Below are positions 12,498 through 19,944 of a stretch of DNA of 20,006 bases, in pieces. A program made the translations under genes and the position numbers. Numbering within the stretch: position 1 is the first letter of the stretch; every line of letters starts with the position of its first letter. Location: assembly GCA_963661545.1 (NCBI GenBank), contig CAVLCU010000034.1:1-20006 (forward strand). Reading direction: 5' to 3'. This DNA is from Scatomonas sp963661545 (GTDB taxonomy: Bacteria > Bacillota > Clostridia > Lachnospirales > Lachnospiraceae). The notes beneath the pieces are model-generated. The model saw only the letters and a list, made by a program, of their open reading frames with translations, did not search any database and had not been told where the DNA came from.

Positions 12498-13259
12498 ATG
12501 TTGGCATTAGAACGACGAAACCTAATACTAGAGAAGCTTCAGGATGAGAAACGTGTCGTTGTCAGCGAACTCAGCCAGATCTACAATGTGTCGGAGGAGA
12601 CCATTCGCAGAGACCTGGAGAAGCTGGAACACGAGGGATTTGCCACCAAAAGCTACGGCGGAGCGGTTTTGAATGAGAATGTGGGAATTGATATGCCCCT
12701 GAACATCCGCAGCAAGAAGAATGTGGCAGCCAAGCAGAAGATGGCAGAGATTGCCGCCTCCCTGATCCATGACGGGGACCATATCATGCTGGATGCCAGC
12801 TCCACCGACCTCTTCATCGCCAAGGCTATCAAGAACAAGCAGAGAATGACGGTCATTACCAATTCCATTGAGATTGTGGTGGAACTGTCGGAGATTGCCG
12901 GTTGGAATGTCATCTGCACCGGTGGCAGCCTCAAGGAGGGTTATCTGGCTCTTCTGGGAACCCAGACGGAGGAAACCATCCGAACCTATTACGCAGACAA
13001 GGCTTTTGTCTCCTGCAAGGGTCTGAACTATGACCATGGCATTATGGATTCCCTGGCCCCCTTTTCCAACGTGAAAAAGGTAATTATGGCCTCCGCAGCC
13101 AAGTGCTACCTGGTGCTGGATCATACCAAATTTGACAAAACAGCCTTCACCAAGGCCGGCGACCTCAACCAGATCGCCGCTGTCATTACAGATACCAAAC
13201 CAGAGGACAAGTGGATGGAGGTCTTCCGCCAGAGGGGGATCGAGTGCTATTATCCCTGA
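12498..13259 (+). CDS. DeoR-family transcriptional regulator
   Basis: The 253-residue protein has the DeoR layout: N-terminal winged helix-turn-helix (about 5-58, with VSELSQIYNVSEETIRRDLE and the wing KSYGGAVL) and a sugar-phosphate-sensing DeoRC domain (about 75-235, including IMLDASSTDLFIA and the VITNS region). Such proteins usually repress and are released by a phosphorylated sugar intermediate; here the aldolase substrate or DHAP would be a sensible ligand (inference). It starts 16 bases after pduT on the same transcript, with a weak GAGGA site, and is followed by a strong terminator, so it is probably the pathway regulator and autoregulated. The repeated sequence at 3261-3272 and 4366-4377 is its best candidate target. 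Confidence 0.93.
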   Translation: MLALERRNLILEKLQDEKRVVVSELSQIYNVSEETIRRDLEKLEHEGFATKSYGGAVLNENVGIDMPLNIRSKKNVAAKQKMAEIAASLIHDGDHIMLDASSTDLFIAKAIKNKQRMTVITNSIEIVVELSEIAGWNVICTGGSLKEGYLALLGTQTEETIRTYYADKAFVSCKGLNYDHGIMDSLAPFSNVKKVIMASAAKCYLVLDHTKFDKTAFTKAGDLNQIAAVITDTKPEDKWMEVFRQRGIECYYP

Positions 13260-13295
13260 TGGGGAAGAAAAAAGCAAGAGGAAGAAGAAAGACAG

Positions 13296-13328
13296 GCGCA
13301 AGTCATAGAGATATGGCTTGCGCTTTTT
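13296..13328 (+). terminator. Rho-independent terminator closing the BMC operon
   Basis: GCGCAAGTCAT (13296-13306) pairs with ATGGCTTGCGC (13313-13323), one G-T pair, with a 6-base loop, followed by TTTTT. It lies 37 bases after the regulator stop. Confidence 0.85.
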
Positions 13329-13425
13329 GCGTGCTGCCGCAGCTGCCGTCTGTGGCCTTCTAAGGGAAAAACGTAATGGATTCTTTCTGACTAGGCATTT
13401 TTCACAAAACGCCCTGTCGGGCTAC

Positions 13426-13454
13426 TTGTCGAAAGGCATAAGATAGGATAAAAT
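13426..13454 (+). promoter_or_regulatory. Promoter of the AAA-ATPase-like/PD-(D/E)XK gene
   Basis: TTGTCG (13426-13431) and TAAAAT (13449-13454) are 17 bases apart, 33 bases before the chosen start. A small hairpin GCCC-TGTC-GGGC lies just upstream at 13411-13422. Confidence 0.5.
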
Positions 13455-13487
13455 AGGGAGAGGACAAGAAGGAAAGGGGTGGTATGC

Positions 13488-15182
13488 ATGGGGTGCAAAA
13501 CCATCAGCATCGGAAATCAGGGGTTTGACAGCATCAGGGAAAAGGATTATTTTTATGTGGACAAAACCGGTTTTATTCAAGAATGGTGGGAATCCCAGGA
13601 TGTGGTCACCTTGATTACCAGACCGCGCAGATTTGGTAAGACACTGAATATGAGTATGCTGAACTGCTTCTTTTCTTTAAAGTATGCGGGGCGAGACGAT
13701 TTATTTCAGGGGCTGGATATATGGGAAGAGGAAAAGTATCAGACCTTGCAGGGAAGGTATCCGGTTATTTTTCTAAGCTTTGCAGATATCAAGCAGACAA
13801 AGGGAAAAGATGCGATTCAGAAAATAAAGAAAAGCATTGCAAACGTCTGCCGCCAGTATGAGGAAGTTCTGGAGAAAGGCGATTTTTCTGCTGCACAGCG
13901 CAGCGAATTTGCCAAAATAAGTCCGGATATGGATGATGTAACCGCCCAGAGTGCCCTGCAGGATCTGTCCCAATATCTGTATCAGTATTATGGGAAAAAA
14001 GTGATTCTACTGCTGGACGAGTACGACACACCAATGCAGGAAGCTTATCTCCATGGCTACTGGGAAGAATTTATTTCTTTTATCAGAGGTCTTTTCAATT
14101 CCACATTCAAAACCAACCCTTACATGGAGCGGGCTGTGATGACGGGGATTACAAGGGTTTCTAAGGAATCCATCTTCTCGGATCTCAACAATCTGAACGT
14201 TGTGACAACGACATCCAATGAGTATGCGGAATGTTTTGGATTTACCGAGCCGGAGGTGTTCGAAGCCCTGGAGGCATTTGGGCTCAATAGCCAGAAAGAA
14301 AAAGTAAAGGAATGGTACGATGGGTTTACCTTCGGCGCTCATAAAGATATTTATAATCCCTGGTCGATTACCAGCTTTCTGGATAAAAAACAGATCCGTC
14401 CCTACTGGGCATCGACGAGTTCCAACGGTCTGATTAACTCAATGATACAGACCGCTTCCCCGGATATCAAATCACAGATGGAGGAATTGCTGAACGACTG
14501 TCAGATCGTAGTGAATTTTGATGAGCAGATTGTATTCGATCAGTTGGATCGCAATGAAAATGCAATCTGGAGTCTGCTCCTGGCGGCCGGATATCTGAAG
14601 GTGGAGCAGATTGATTACCGGGGAATCACGATGGAACCGTGGTATCACCTCAGTATCACCAACCTCGAAACCGTCAGCATGTTTTCCAATCTGTTTAAGG
14701 GCTGGTTTTCGGCTAGTCTTTCCAACTATAATGGATTTGTAAGAGCCCTGCTTGCCGGCAATGTGAAGGAAATGAACCTGTATATGCAGGATGTAGCGCT
14801 TGCCACCTTCAGCAGCTTTGACGTGGGAACACACCCTTCCGGAAGAAGGCAGCCGGAGCGCTTTTATCATGGATTTGTGCTGGGACTTCTGGTGGAACTG
14901 AGAGAACGCTATCAGGTAAAATCAAACCGCGAGAGCGGATACGGTCGGTACGATGTGATGCTGGTTCCCAGGCAGAAACAGGAACCGGCGATTGTCATGG
15001 AATTTAAAGTATACGATCCTGACGCAGAAAGATCACTGCAGGATACGGTGGAAGCGGCATTGCAGCAGATTCAGGAAAAACAGTATGACATGGAACTGCA
15101 GGAAGCGGGAATTCCCAGGGAGAGGATACGGCATTATGGATTTGCATTTGAGGGAAAGAAAGTTCTGATTGGAAGTGCCTAG
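13488..15182 (+). CDS. AAA-ATPase-like protein with C-terminal PD-(D/E)XK nuclease-type domain
   Basis: The 564-residue protein has the AAA-ATPase_like front domain common in anaerobes: an N-terminal 'FDSIREKDYFYVDKTGFI', a Walker A-like RPRRFGKT (about 45-52) and a Walker B-like LLLLDEYDTP (about 173-182). The C-terminal domain shows the PD-(D/E)XK core: RYDVML near residue 487 followed by IVMEFKVYD, giving the D...ExK metal-binding pattern. Members occur in many copies in Bacteroidetes and clostridial genomes and have no settled role; a nucleic-acid nuclease linked to mobile DNA or defence has been suggested. ATG 13488 has AAGGGG upstream; a GTG at 13479 is less likely. It has its own promoter and terminator and shares no function with its neighbours, so it may be an insertion. 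Confidence 0.88.
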   Translation: MGCKTISIGNQGFDSIREKDYFYVDKTGFIQEWWESQDVVTLITRPRRFGKTLNMSMLNCFFSLKYAGRDDLFQGLDIWEEEKYQTLQGRYPVIFLSFADIKQTKGKDAIQKIKKSIANVCRQYEEVLEKGDFSAAQRSEFAKISPDMDDVTAQSALQDLSQYLYQYYGKKVILLLDEYDTPMQEAYLHGYWEEFISFIRGLFNSTFKTNPYMERAVMTGITRVSKESIFSDLNNLNVVTTTSNEYAECFGFTEPEVFEALEAFGLNSQKEKVKEWYDGFTFGAHKDIYNPWSITSFLDKKQIRPYWASTSSNGLINSMIQTASPDIKSQMEELLNDCQIVVNFDEQIVFDQLDRNENAIWSLLLAAGYLKVEQIDYRGITMEPWYHLSITNLETVSMFSNLFKGWFSASLSNYNGFVRALLAGNVKEMNLYMQDVALATFSSFDVGTHPSGRRQPERFYHGFVLGLLVELRERYQVKSNRESGYGRYDVMLVPRQKQEPAIVMEFKVYDPDAERSLQDTVEAALQQIQEKQYDMELQEAGIPRERIRHYGFAFEGKKVLIGSA

Positions 15183-15206
15183 CAAGGAACAATCCGTGTA
15201 ATCACA

Positions 15207-15242
15207 GGTTTGGGTGGTTTGCCACCCAAACCAATTTTTTTT
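15207..15242 (+). terminator. Strong rho-independent terminator
   Basis: GGTTTGGGTGG (15207-15217) and CCACCCAAACC (15222-15232) pair perfectly over 11 bases around TTTG, followed by AA and eight T. Confidence 0.92.
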
Positions 15243-15249
15243 AAAAAAA

Positions 15250-15276
15250 TTAGCACTCACCTATTGACAGTGCTAA
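15250..15276 (+). promoter_or_regulatory. CIRCE operator (HrcA binding site)
   Basis: TTAGCACTC (15250-15258), nine bases, then CAGTGCTAA (15268-15276). The CIRCE consensus is TTAGCACTC-N9-GAGTGCTAA, so only one position differs. It covers the -35 box of the following promoter and implies repression by HrcA until heat or protein-damage stress. Confidence 0.9.
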
Positions 15277-15292
15277 CAATAAGTGTTATAGT
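15264..15292 (+). promoter_or_regulatory. Promoter of the Hsp20 gene
   Basis: TTGACA (15264-15269) and TATAGT (15287-15292) are 17 bases apart; the -35 lies inside the CIRCE element. The leader to the start codon is about 145 bases. It contains a perfect 8-base-pair hairpin, AGTCCGGA (15396-15403) with TCCGGACT (15409-15416), which leaves the ribosome binding site free. Confidence 0.85.
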
Positions 15293-15442
15293 ACACATAG
15301 AACAAAGGAAGAGGGAAAGAAAAGGAAGATGAAAAGGATTTTCCAGATCCCCGAATTTCCAGGTTCTGAACAAAGAACAGAAGAACAAATCACATAGTCC
15401 GGATTCATTCCGGACTCACAGAATAAAAAGGAGAGATGACTT

Positions 15443-15892
15443 ATGATGATGCCTAGTATTTTTAATGATGATTTCTTTAGCCCCTGGATGGATTTTAGTG
15501 TACCGGATGTGGAGAAGACTCTGTACGGAAAACGTGCTTCCCACCTGATGAAGACGGATATTAAGGAGAAGGACAAGAGCTATGAGCTGGCCATTGACCT
15601 GCCGGGCTTCAGCAAAGAGGAAGTGAATGTGGAACTGAAGGATGGATATCTGACCGTAAGCGCATCCAAGGCTCTGGAGAAGAAGGAGAAGGATGACCAG
15701 GCCAAGGATAAGGCAGACAAGTATATCAGACGGGAGCGCTACGAGGGCAGCATGAGCCGGAGCTTCTATGTGGGTAAGAACCTGTCGGAGGAGGATATCC
15801 GCGGAGAGTATAAGAATGGCATCCTGAGACTGGAAGTTCCCAAGAAGGGCGCAGTAGAAGAGAAGAAGCATTACATCACCATTGAAGGATAA
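15443..15892 (+). CDS. Hsp20/alpha-crystallin small heat shock protein
   Basis: The 149-residue protein carries an alpha-crystallin domain (about 36-140): YELAIDLPGFSKEEVNVELK, then DGYLTVSAS, a charged Lys/Glu/Asp loop, SFYVGKNLSEEDIRGEYKNG and the 'GILRLEVPKK' strand. It ends in ITIEG. Small heat shock proteins hold unfolding proteins as ATP-independent oligomers. AAGGAGAG at about 15429-15436 serves ATG 15443. Two Met codons follow, so the exact start could be one or two residues later. Control by CIRCE/HrcA is seen directly upstream; in many Firmicutes HrcA mainly controls groESL and dnaK, so an Hsp20 target is notable. A DnaJ-type partner follows. Confidence 0.95.
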   Translation: MMMPSIFNDDFFSPWMDFSVPDVEKTLYGKRASHLMKTDIKEKDKSYELAIDLPGFSKEEVNVELKDGYLTVSASKALEKKEKDDQAKDKADKYIRRERYEGSMSRSFYVGKNLSEEDIRGEYKNGILRLEVPKKGAVEEKKHYITIEG

Positions 15893-15908
15893 GCCGAATG
15901 GCAGCCAC

Positions 15909-15937
15909 AGTCCCCGGAAGCAATTCCGGGGACTTTT
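15909..15937 (+). terminator. Terminator hairpin after Hsp20
   Basis: AGTCCCCGGAA (15909-15919) pairs perfectly with TTCCGGGGACT (15924-15934) around a GCAA tetraloop, followed by only four T. Partial read-through into the DnaJ-type gene is possible. Confidence 0.75.
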
Positions 15938-16034
15938 CATAGAAGGCCGGACACGCAGACGGACAGAGGGCAGGTTTGAGTGCTTTGCCTGGCTTTCTTT
16001 TGCATTCGCTTTCAGAGAGGGAGGTGAGATTAGG

Positions 16035-17000
16035 ATGAAGGCAAAGAAGGATTATTACCAGGTGTTGGGGGTCAGTCGGGATGCCGATGAGGAAAGTATC
16101 AAAAAGGCCTATCGGAAGCTGGCTAAGAAGTATCATCCGGATTCCAATGCCGGCAATGCAGAAGCAGAACAGCGCTTTAAGGAGATCACAGAAGCTCATA
16201 CGGTGCTAAGCGACCCGGAGAAGAGAAAATTGTACGACCGCTTTGGACATGCCGCCTTTGATGGAAGTATGCCCGGCGGAGGAGCCTATGGAGAAGGCTC
16301 TTATGGGGAATATCATTTTGAAGGAGGCAATATGGATGATATGTTCGGCGATCTGTTCAAGGATATTTTCCAGAGAAGGGGCTCCAGAGCCGATCAGAAG
16401 AGATATGAGAATTACAAGGGATTTGAGGGCTTCCGCAGTGACTACAGCGCCAGGGGTCAGGATATTCGAGCCAGTGTCTCCATCACCTTTGATGAAGCTG
16501 CTTTTGGCTGCGAGAAAAGGATTTCCCTGCAAAATGCCCAGGGAAATGGCAGCCAGACCCTGCAGGTGCATATTCCTGCGGGAATTGAGGATGGCAAGAG
16601 CATTCGCCTGAAGGGAAGGGGTATGCCGGGCAGAGCCGGAGGAGTGGCCGGTGACCTGATTTTGACGGTGCAGGTGGGAGAACGTCTGGGCTTCGAGCGA
16701 AAGGGCTCCGATATCTATACCACTGCAAATATTCCCTTTACCACTGCTGTATTTGGGGGAGAAGCCCTGGTGGATACACTCTATGGCAGGGTAAAATGCA
16801 AGATCCCTGCGGGGACCCAGTCCGGCGCCCGGATTCGTCTCCGGGGCAAGGGGACGGTATCAGTGAAAAAACCGGATGTGCGGGGAGATCAATATATCAC
16901 GATTCAGATTCAGGTTCCCAGGAATCTGAATAGCCAGGCCAGGCAGAAGCTGAAGGAATTCGAGACGCTTTGCTCGATGGAGTCTTCTTCCGCCCGGTAA
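16035..17000 (+). CDS. DnaJ family co-chaperone without zinc finger (CbpA-like)
   Basis: The 321-residue protein starts with a J-domain (DYYQVLGVSRDADEESIKKA, with the essential HPD at 34-36). A Gly/Tyr/Phe-rich linker follows (about 75-110), then two DnaJ C-terminal beta-domains (about 150-305, with VHIPAGIEDGKSIRLKGRGM). The CxxCxGxG zinc-finger repeats of classical DnaJ are absent, making it a class B J-protein like CbpA. It would stimulate DnaK ATPase and deliver clients. ATG 16035 is chosen because GGAGGTGAG lies about eight bases upstream and the J-domain begins there; the open frame extends further left only through untranslated sequence. No promoter was seen between it and the Hsp20 terminator, so the two may be partly co-expressed. 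Confidence 0.93.
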   Translation: MKAKKDYYQVLGVSRDADEESIKKAYRKLAKKYHPDSNAGNAEAEQRFKEITEAHTVLSDPEKRKLYDRFGHAAFDGSMPGGGAYGEGSYGEYHFEGGNMDDMFGDLFKDIFQRRGSRADQKRYENYKGFEGFRSDYSARGQDIRASVSITFDEAAFGCEKRISLQNAQGNGSQTLQVHIPAGIEDGKSIRLKGRGMPGRAGGVAGDLILTVQVGERLGFERKGSDIYTTANIPFTTAVFGGEALVDTLYGRVKCKIPAGTQSGARIRLRGKGTVSVKKPDVRGDQYITIQIQVPRNLNSQARQKLKEFETLCSMESSSAR

Positions 17001-17042
17001 GCCCGCTGGCACTTTGGCGGCTTTTAGGCTGCGTTCAGAAAG

Positions 17043-17108
17043 AAAGGCCTTTCGGTTCAGACCCCAGGCAGGATTTTTGCCCCGGGTGTCAGTGCCGGGA
17101 GGCCTTTT
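17043..17108 (+). terminator. Possible terminator after the DnaJ-type gene
   Basis: AAAGGCCT (17043-17050) pairs with AGGCCTTT (17100-17107), and CCCGGG/CCGGG-type pairing lies inside; TTTT follows the second arm. The loop is long, so confidence is modest. Confidence 0.4.
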
Positions 17109-17155
17109 GCGTGAAGGAGCCTTGTGAATTTCATCCTTTTTTCACTCTGAATTTC

Positions 17156-17185
17156 TTGCTTGCAAAGGAGGCTCTATGTTATAAT
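17156..17185 (+). promoter_or_regulatory. Promoter of the deacetylase-like gene
   Basis: TTGCTT (17156-17161) and TATAAT (17180-17185) with an 18-base spacer. Transcripts would begin near 17192, which rules out translation starts further upstream in the same open frame. Confidence 0.6.
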
Positions 17186-17287
17186 ACAGGCGTTGTTGTC
17201 GGTGCATGGTTGTTGGATCTGTTGTACCGGGGGCAGGAAAAAGCGGATGACAGCTCCAGGGAACAATTGCAGATGAAGGAGATTAGG

Positions 17288-18493
17288 ATGTCGGAGGGGA
17301 ATATGTCGGACAAGAAGCAGACGACGGGTAAGGTCAGAAGCTCGGCTGTCAGGCGCCGCAGACAAAGCCTGCGAGCCAGGAGACGGCGGAAGGTGTGGAT
17401 GATCCGCGGGATTCTGCTGCTGGTAGCCCTTGTGGGGCTTTTCCTGGCTATCTGGGGAATTTCCGCTGCTATCCGGGAGGGACGCAGACTGGCCTCAGCC
17501 GCTTCCGCAGCATCCGGGGAGGGAAGCCAGGAGGAGAACCTGGTGGCTATGGGGGCAGACTCGGTTCGCCATTTTTCTTTTCCTATCCTTCTGGTAGATG
17601 GCCAGGGGGCTGCGGAGGGAAGCTCTCCCTTGACGGTGGAAGAGTTTCAGCAGATCCTGCAGGATCTCTATGACAAGGATTATATACTGGTAGACATCTA
17701 TGCCCTGGCTTCGGTATCCGGCCAGGACTCGGGCAGTCAGGTCTATGAGAAGGCCACCCTTTCCCTTCCGGAGGGCAAGACCCCCTTTGTCTTATCCCAG
17801 CGGGATGTCAGCTATCCCTTTGACAAAGCGGGGAAGGGATATGCCTCTCGTCTGGTGGTGGATGGAGATGGCAGACTGGTCCACGAATATGTCCAGGGGG
17901 ATGGCAGCAGCCTTACCGGGGATTACGATGTGGTTTCCTGCCTGGAGACCTTTATCGAAGAGCATCCGGATTTTTCCTGGCAGGGAGCCAGGGGAATCCT
18001 GGGTTTGACGGGTTACAATGGAATTCTGGGTTATCGGACAACATCCTACCTGGCATCCACGGAAGGAAATCCCTATGCGGATTATGGAACCTATGACACC
18101 CAGTCGGAGATTGCTGCCTGTCAGGCGGTGGTCCAGACCCTGAAAGACAGGGGCTGGAGGCTGGCCAGTAATGGCAATGGCAATACCAGTTATGGCAGTG
18201 AGATGTCCCAGATGCAGACCGATGCAGACCTGTGGCAGGCCAATGTGGCTTCCGTAACAGGAGCCGCAGATATCCTGATTTTCCCTTATGAGACGGATAT
18301 CGGCGGATGGAGCGGATATAGTCAGGAAAATGAGAAATACAGCTATCTGTGGAATCAGGGCTTTCGCTATTTCTGCATAGAGAATCCGGAGAATGCATCC
18401 TGGCTGCAGGTGGGACAGGATTATGTGAGACAGGGGATTCACCAGATTGATTCCTACCAGGACTACCAGGCTGCCATGGATTTGGAACAATAG
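17288..18493 (+). CDS. Membrane-anchored polysaccharide-deacetylase-like protein, catalytic residues apparently lost
   Basis: The 401-residue protein has a strongly basic cytoplasmic front (Arg-rich, about 15-40), one membrane segment (about 38-60) and a large outer domain. From family knowledge, the outer domain follows clostridial polysaccharide-deacetylase-fold proteins: 'DYDVVSCLETFIEEHPDFSW', 'GARGILGLTGYNGILGYRTT' and 'ILIFPYETDIG'. In active relatives the first metal motif reads like FDD and the second HxxxH. Here the matching stretches are VLSQRDVS (168-175) and LASNGNGN (292-299), with Asp to Arg and both His replaced by Asn. It may therefore be a binding or scaffold protein at the cell wall. 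ATG 17288 follows AAGGAG (17276-17281); ATG 17303 is possible. A lipoprotein foldase gene follows after 29 bases. Confidence 0.75.
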   Translation: MSEGNMSDKKQTTGKVRSSAVRRRRQSLRARRRRKVWMIRGILLLVALVGLFLAIWGISAAIREGRRLASAASAASGEGSQEENLVAMGADSVRHFSFPILLVDGQGAAEGSSPLTVEEFQQILQDLYDKDYILVDIYALASVSGQDSGSQVYEKATLSLPEGKTPFVLSQRDVSYPFDKAGKGYASRLVVDGDGRLVHEYVQGDGSSLTGDYDVVSCLETFIEEHPDFSWQGARGILGLTGYNGILGYRTTSYLASTEGNPYADYGTYDTQSEIAACQAVVQTLKDRGWRLASNGNGNTSYGSEMSQMQTDADLWQANVASVTGAADILIFPYETDIGGWSGYSQENEKYSYLWNQGFRYFCIENPENASWLQVGQDYVRQGIHQIDSYQDYQAAMDLEQ

Positions 18494-18522
18494 GAGCAGA
18501 GTTGTAAGGAGTGAACAGTATT

Positions 18523-19677
18523 ATGAAAAACAGAAAAGCATTGCTTGTATTAGGGTTGGCTGCGGCATTAACAGCTGCGGGATGTGGCAATCAGAGCCAG
18601 GATTCTTCAAAGTCCACCTCCGATTCTTCAACGGAGACCGCCTCCTCGGCTTCTTCCGCAGATTCGACCAGCAGCTCCCAGGAGGATACCACTCCTCTGG
18701 TAGACGGGGAGTTTACCTTAGAAGAATGTCTCACCCTGTGCGATTACAAGGGCTTGAAGCTGACCAAAGAGGTGGAAGCGGTTACGGATGAGGATGTGGA
18801 TAGCTATATCGCATCTATGATGGATGCTGAGGTGGTGACCGATGCCTCCGCAGTGGTAGAAGAGGGCGATACCGTCAATATTGACTATGAAGGGACCAAG
18901 GACGGAGTTGCCTTTGACGGAGGTACCTCTTCCGGCTATGACCTGGTGATCGGATCCGACAGCTTCATCGATGGCTTCGAAGACGGACTCATCGGGATGA
19001 AGGCAGGGGAAAGCCGGGATCTGGATCTGACCTTTCCGGAGGATTATTCGGCGGAAGACCTGGCAGGGGCAGCCGTGGTATTCCATGTTACCGTGAATAC
19101 CATCAGCCGGGTACCGGAGCTGACGGATGCCTGGGTTCTGGCTAACACAGAGGGAGAGTTTACGACGGCAGAGGAATACCGGCAGGATGCAAGAACCAAT
19201 CTGGAGACCAACAATGAAAATACAGCTCTTCAGAACCTGCGTCAGACGGTCTGGACCCAGCTGGAGGAGAATTCCACCTTCCACCAGCTTCCCTCCTCCT
19301 ATGTAGAAGAGGGGAAGACAGAATTCGAAGACAATGTCACCCAGGAGGCTTCTTACTACGGCTATGAGCTGGAGGAATATATCGAGAATGCAGGTCTGAC
19401 CATGGACGAGTATCATTCCAAACAGGAACAGTACGGCCGATCCGTAGCCAAGAGCCGCCTTCTGTTGGATGCCCTGGTTCAGGCAGAACAGGTAAGCACA
19501 GAGGATTCGGAATATCAGGAGGCTCTGGATATCCTGGCAGAGTCCTATGGTATGGATGCAGACACCCTGGTGGAGACCTACGGACAGGATACCGTGGAGC
19601 AGTATATCCTGACCAGTCTGGTGCTGGATCGGGTCATCGGATATGCAGAGGTCACAGAGGTCTCGGCAGCGGAATAA
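18523..19677 (+). CDS. Lipoprotein with FKBP-type PPIase and trigger-factor-like C-terminal domain
   Basis: The 384-residue protein begins with a lipoprotein signal peptide (MKNRKALLVLGLAAALTAAG, lipobox LTAAGC, Cys21). A Ser/Thr/Asp-rich linker follows (about 25-58), then an FKBP domain (about 113-196: VNIDYEGTKDGVAFDGG, GSDSFIDGFEDGLIGMKAGE) and a helical C-terminal region (about 200-380) like the chaperone arms of trigger factor. Trigger factor's N-terminal ribosome-binding domain (GFRxGxxP) is missing. It is probably tethered to the outer face of the membrane and helps secreted proteins fold, as PrsA does. AAGGAG (18506-18511) lies 11 bases before ATG 18523; the GTG at 18511 overlaps that site and is rejected. 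Confidence 0.9.
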   Translation: MKNRKALLVLGLAAALTAAGCGNQSQDSSKSTSDSSTETASSASSADSTSSSQEDTTPLVDGEFTLEECLTLCDYKGLKLTKEVEAVTDEDVDSYIASMMDAEVVTDASAVVEEGDTVNIDYEGTKDGVAFDGGTSSGYDLVIGSDSFIDGFEDGLIGMKAGESRDLDLTFPEDYSAEDLAGAAVVFHVTVNTISRVPELTDAWVLANTEGEFTTAEEYRQDARTNLETNNENTALQNLRQTVWTQLEENSTFHQLPSSYVEEGKTEFEDNVTQEASYYGYELEEYIENAGLTMDEYHSKQEQYGRSVAKSRLLLDALVQAEQVSTEDSEYQEALDILAESYGMDADTLVETYGQDTVEQYILTSLVLDRVIGYAEVTEVSAAE

Positions 19678-19726
19678 GCCGCCTAACCCCAGGCCTGGAT
19701 GCGCTCAGACAGCAAACCATTTTTGA

Positions 19727-19755
19727 TTGACAACCCGTCTTGTTTGCAGTATAGT
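19727..19755 (+). promoter_or_regulatory. Promoter of the tRNA gene
   Basis: TTGACA (19727-19732) and TATAGT (19750-19755), 17-base spacer. The tRNA begins nine bases after the -10 box, so the precursor has almost no 5' leader. Confidence 0.85.
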
Positions 19756-19764
19756 AAACGAGAC

Positions 19765-19837
19765 GGGGCATTAGCGCAGTTGGGAGCGCGCCACATTCGC
19801 ATTGTGGAGGCCGTGGGTTCGAATCCCATATGCTCCA
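19765..19837 (+). tRNA. tRNA-Ala (anticodon CGC)
   Basis: A complete 73-base cloverleaf. The acceptor stem is GGGGCAT with ATGCTCC and includes the G3-U70 pair that marks alanine tRNAs. The D-arm has GCGC/GCGC; the anticodon arm is CCACA-TTCGCAT-TGTGG with anticodon CGC (reads GCG); the T-arm has GTGGG-TTCGAAT-CCCAT. The discriminator base is A, and the 3' CCA is not encoded (TCA follows). Confidence 0.95.
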
Positions 19838-19841
19838 TCAT

Positions 19842-19883
19842 AAGTCCACCGTAATTTTGATAGAATTACGGTGGACTTTTTCT
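19842..19883 (+). terminator. Terminator of the tRNA gene
   Basis: AAGTCCACCGTAATT (19842-19856) pairs perfectly over 15 bases with AATTACGGTGGACTT (19864-19878), followed by TTTCT. The A-run and T-run make it potentially active on both strands, so it may also end the minus-strand frame at the edge. Confidence 0.9.
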
Positions 19884-19944
19884 ATGCCTGAAAACCGCTT
19901 GATACAAGGCTTTCCGGCTGCTTGACGTTTACTCATCTACGATA

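Noticed and set aside
12528..13301. A 257-codon minus-strand frame opposite the DeoR-family gene
   Set aside because: It is a shadow of the regulator; composition is repetitive in Gly/Leu/His without any domain signature, and it would start inside the operon terminator region.
16970..17287. A longer N-terminus of the deacetylase-like protein
   Set aside because: It overlaps the end of the DnaJ-type gene, runs through a terminator-like hairpin and lies upstream of the -10 box at 17180-17185.
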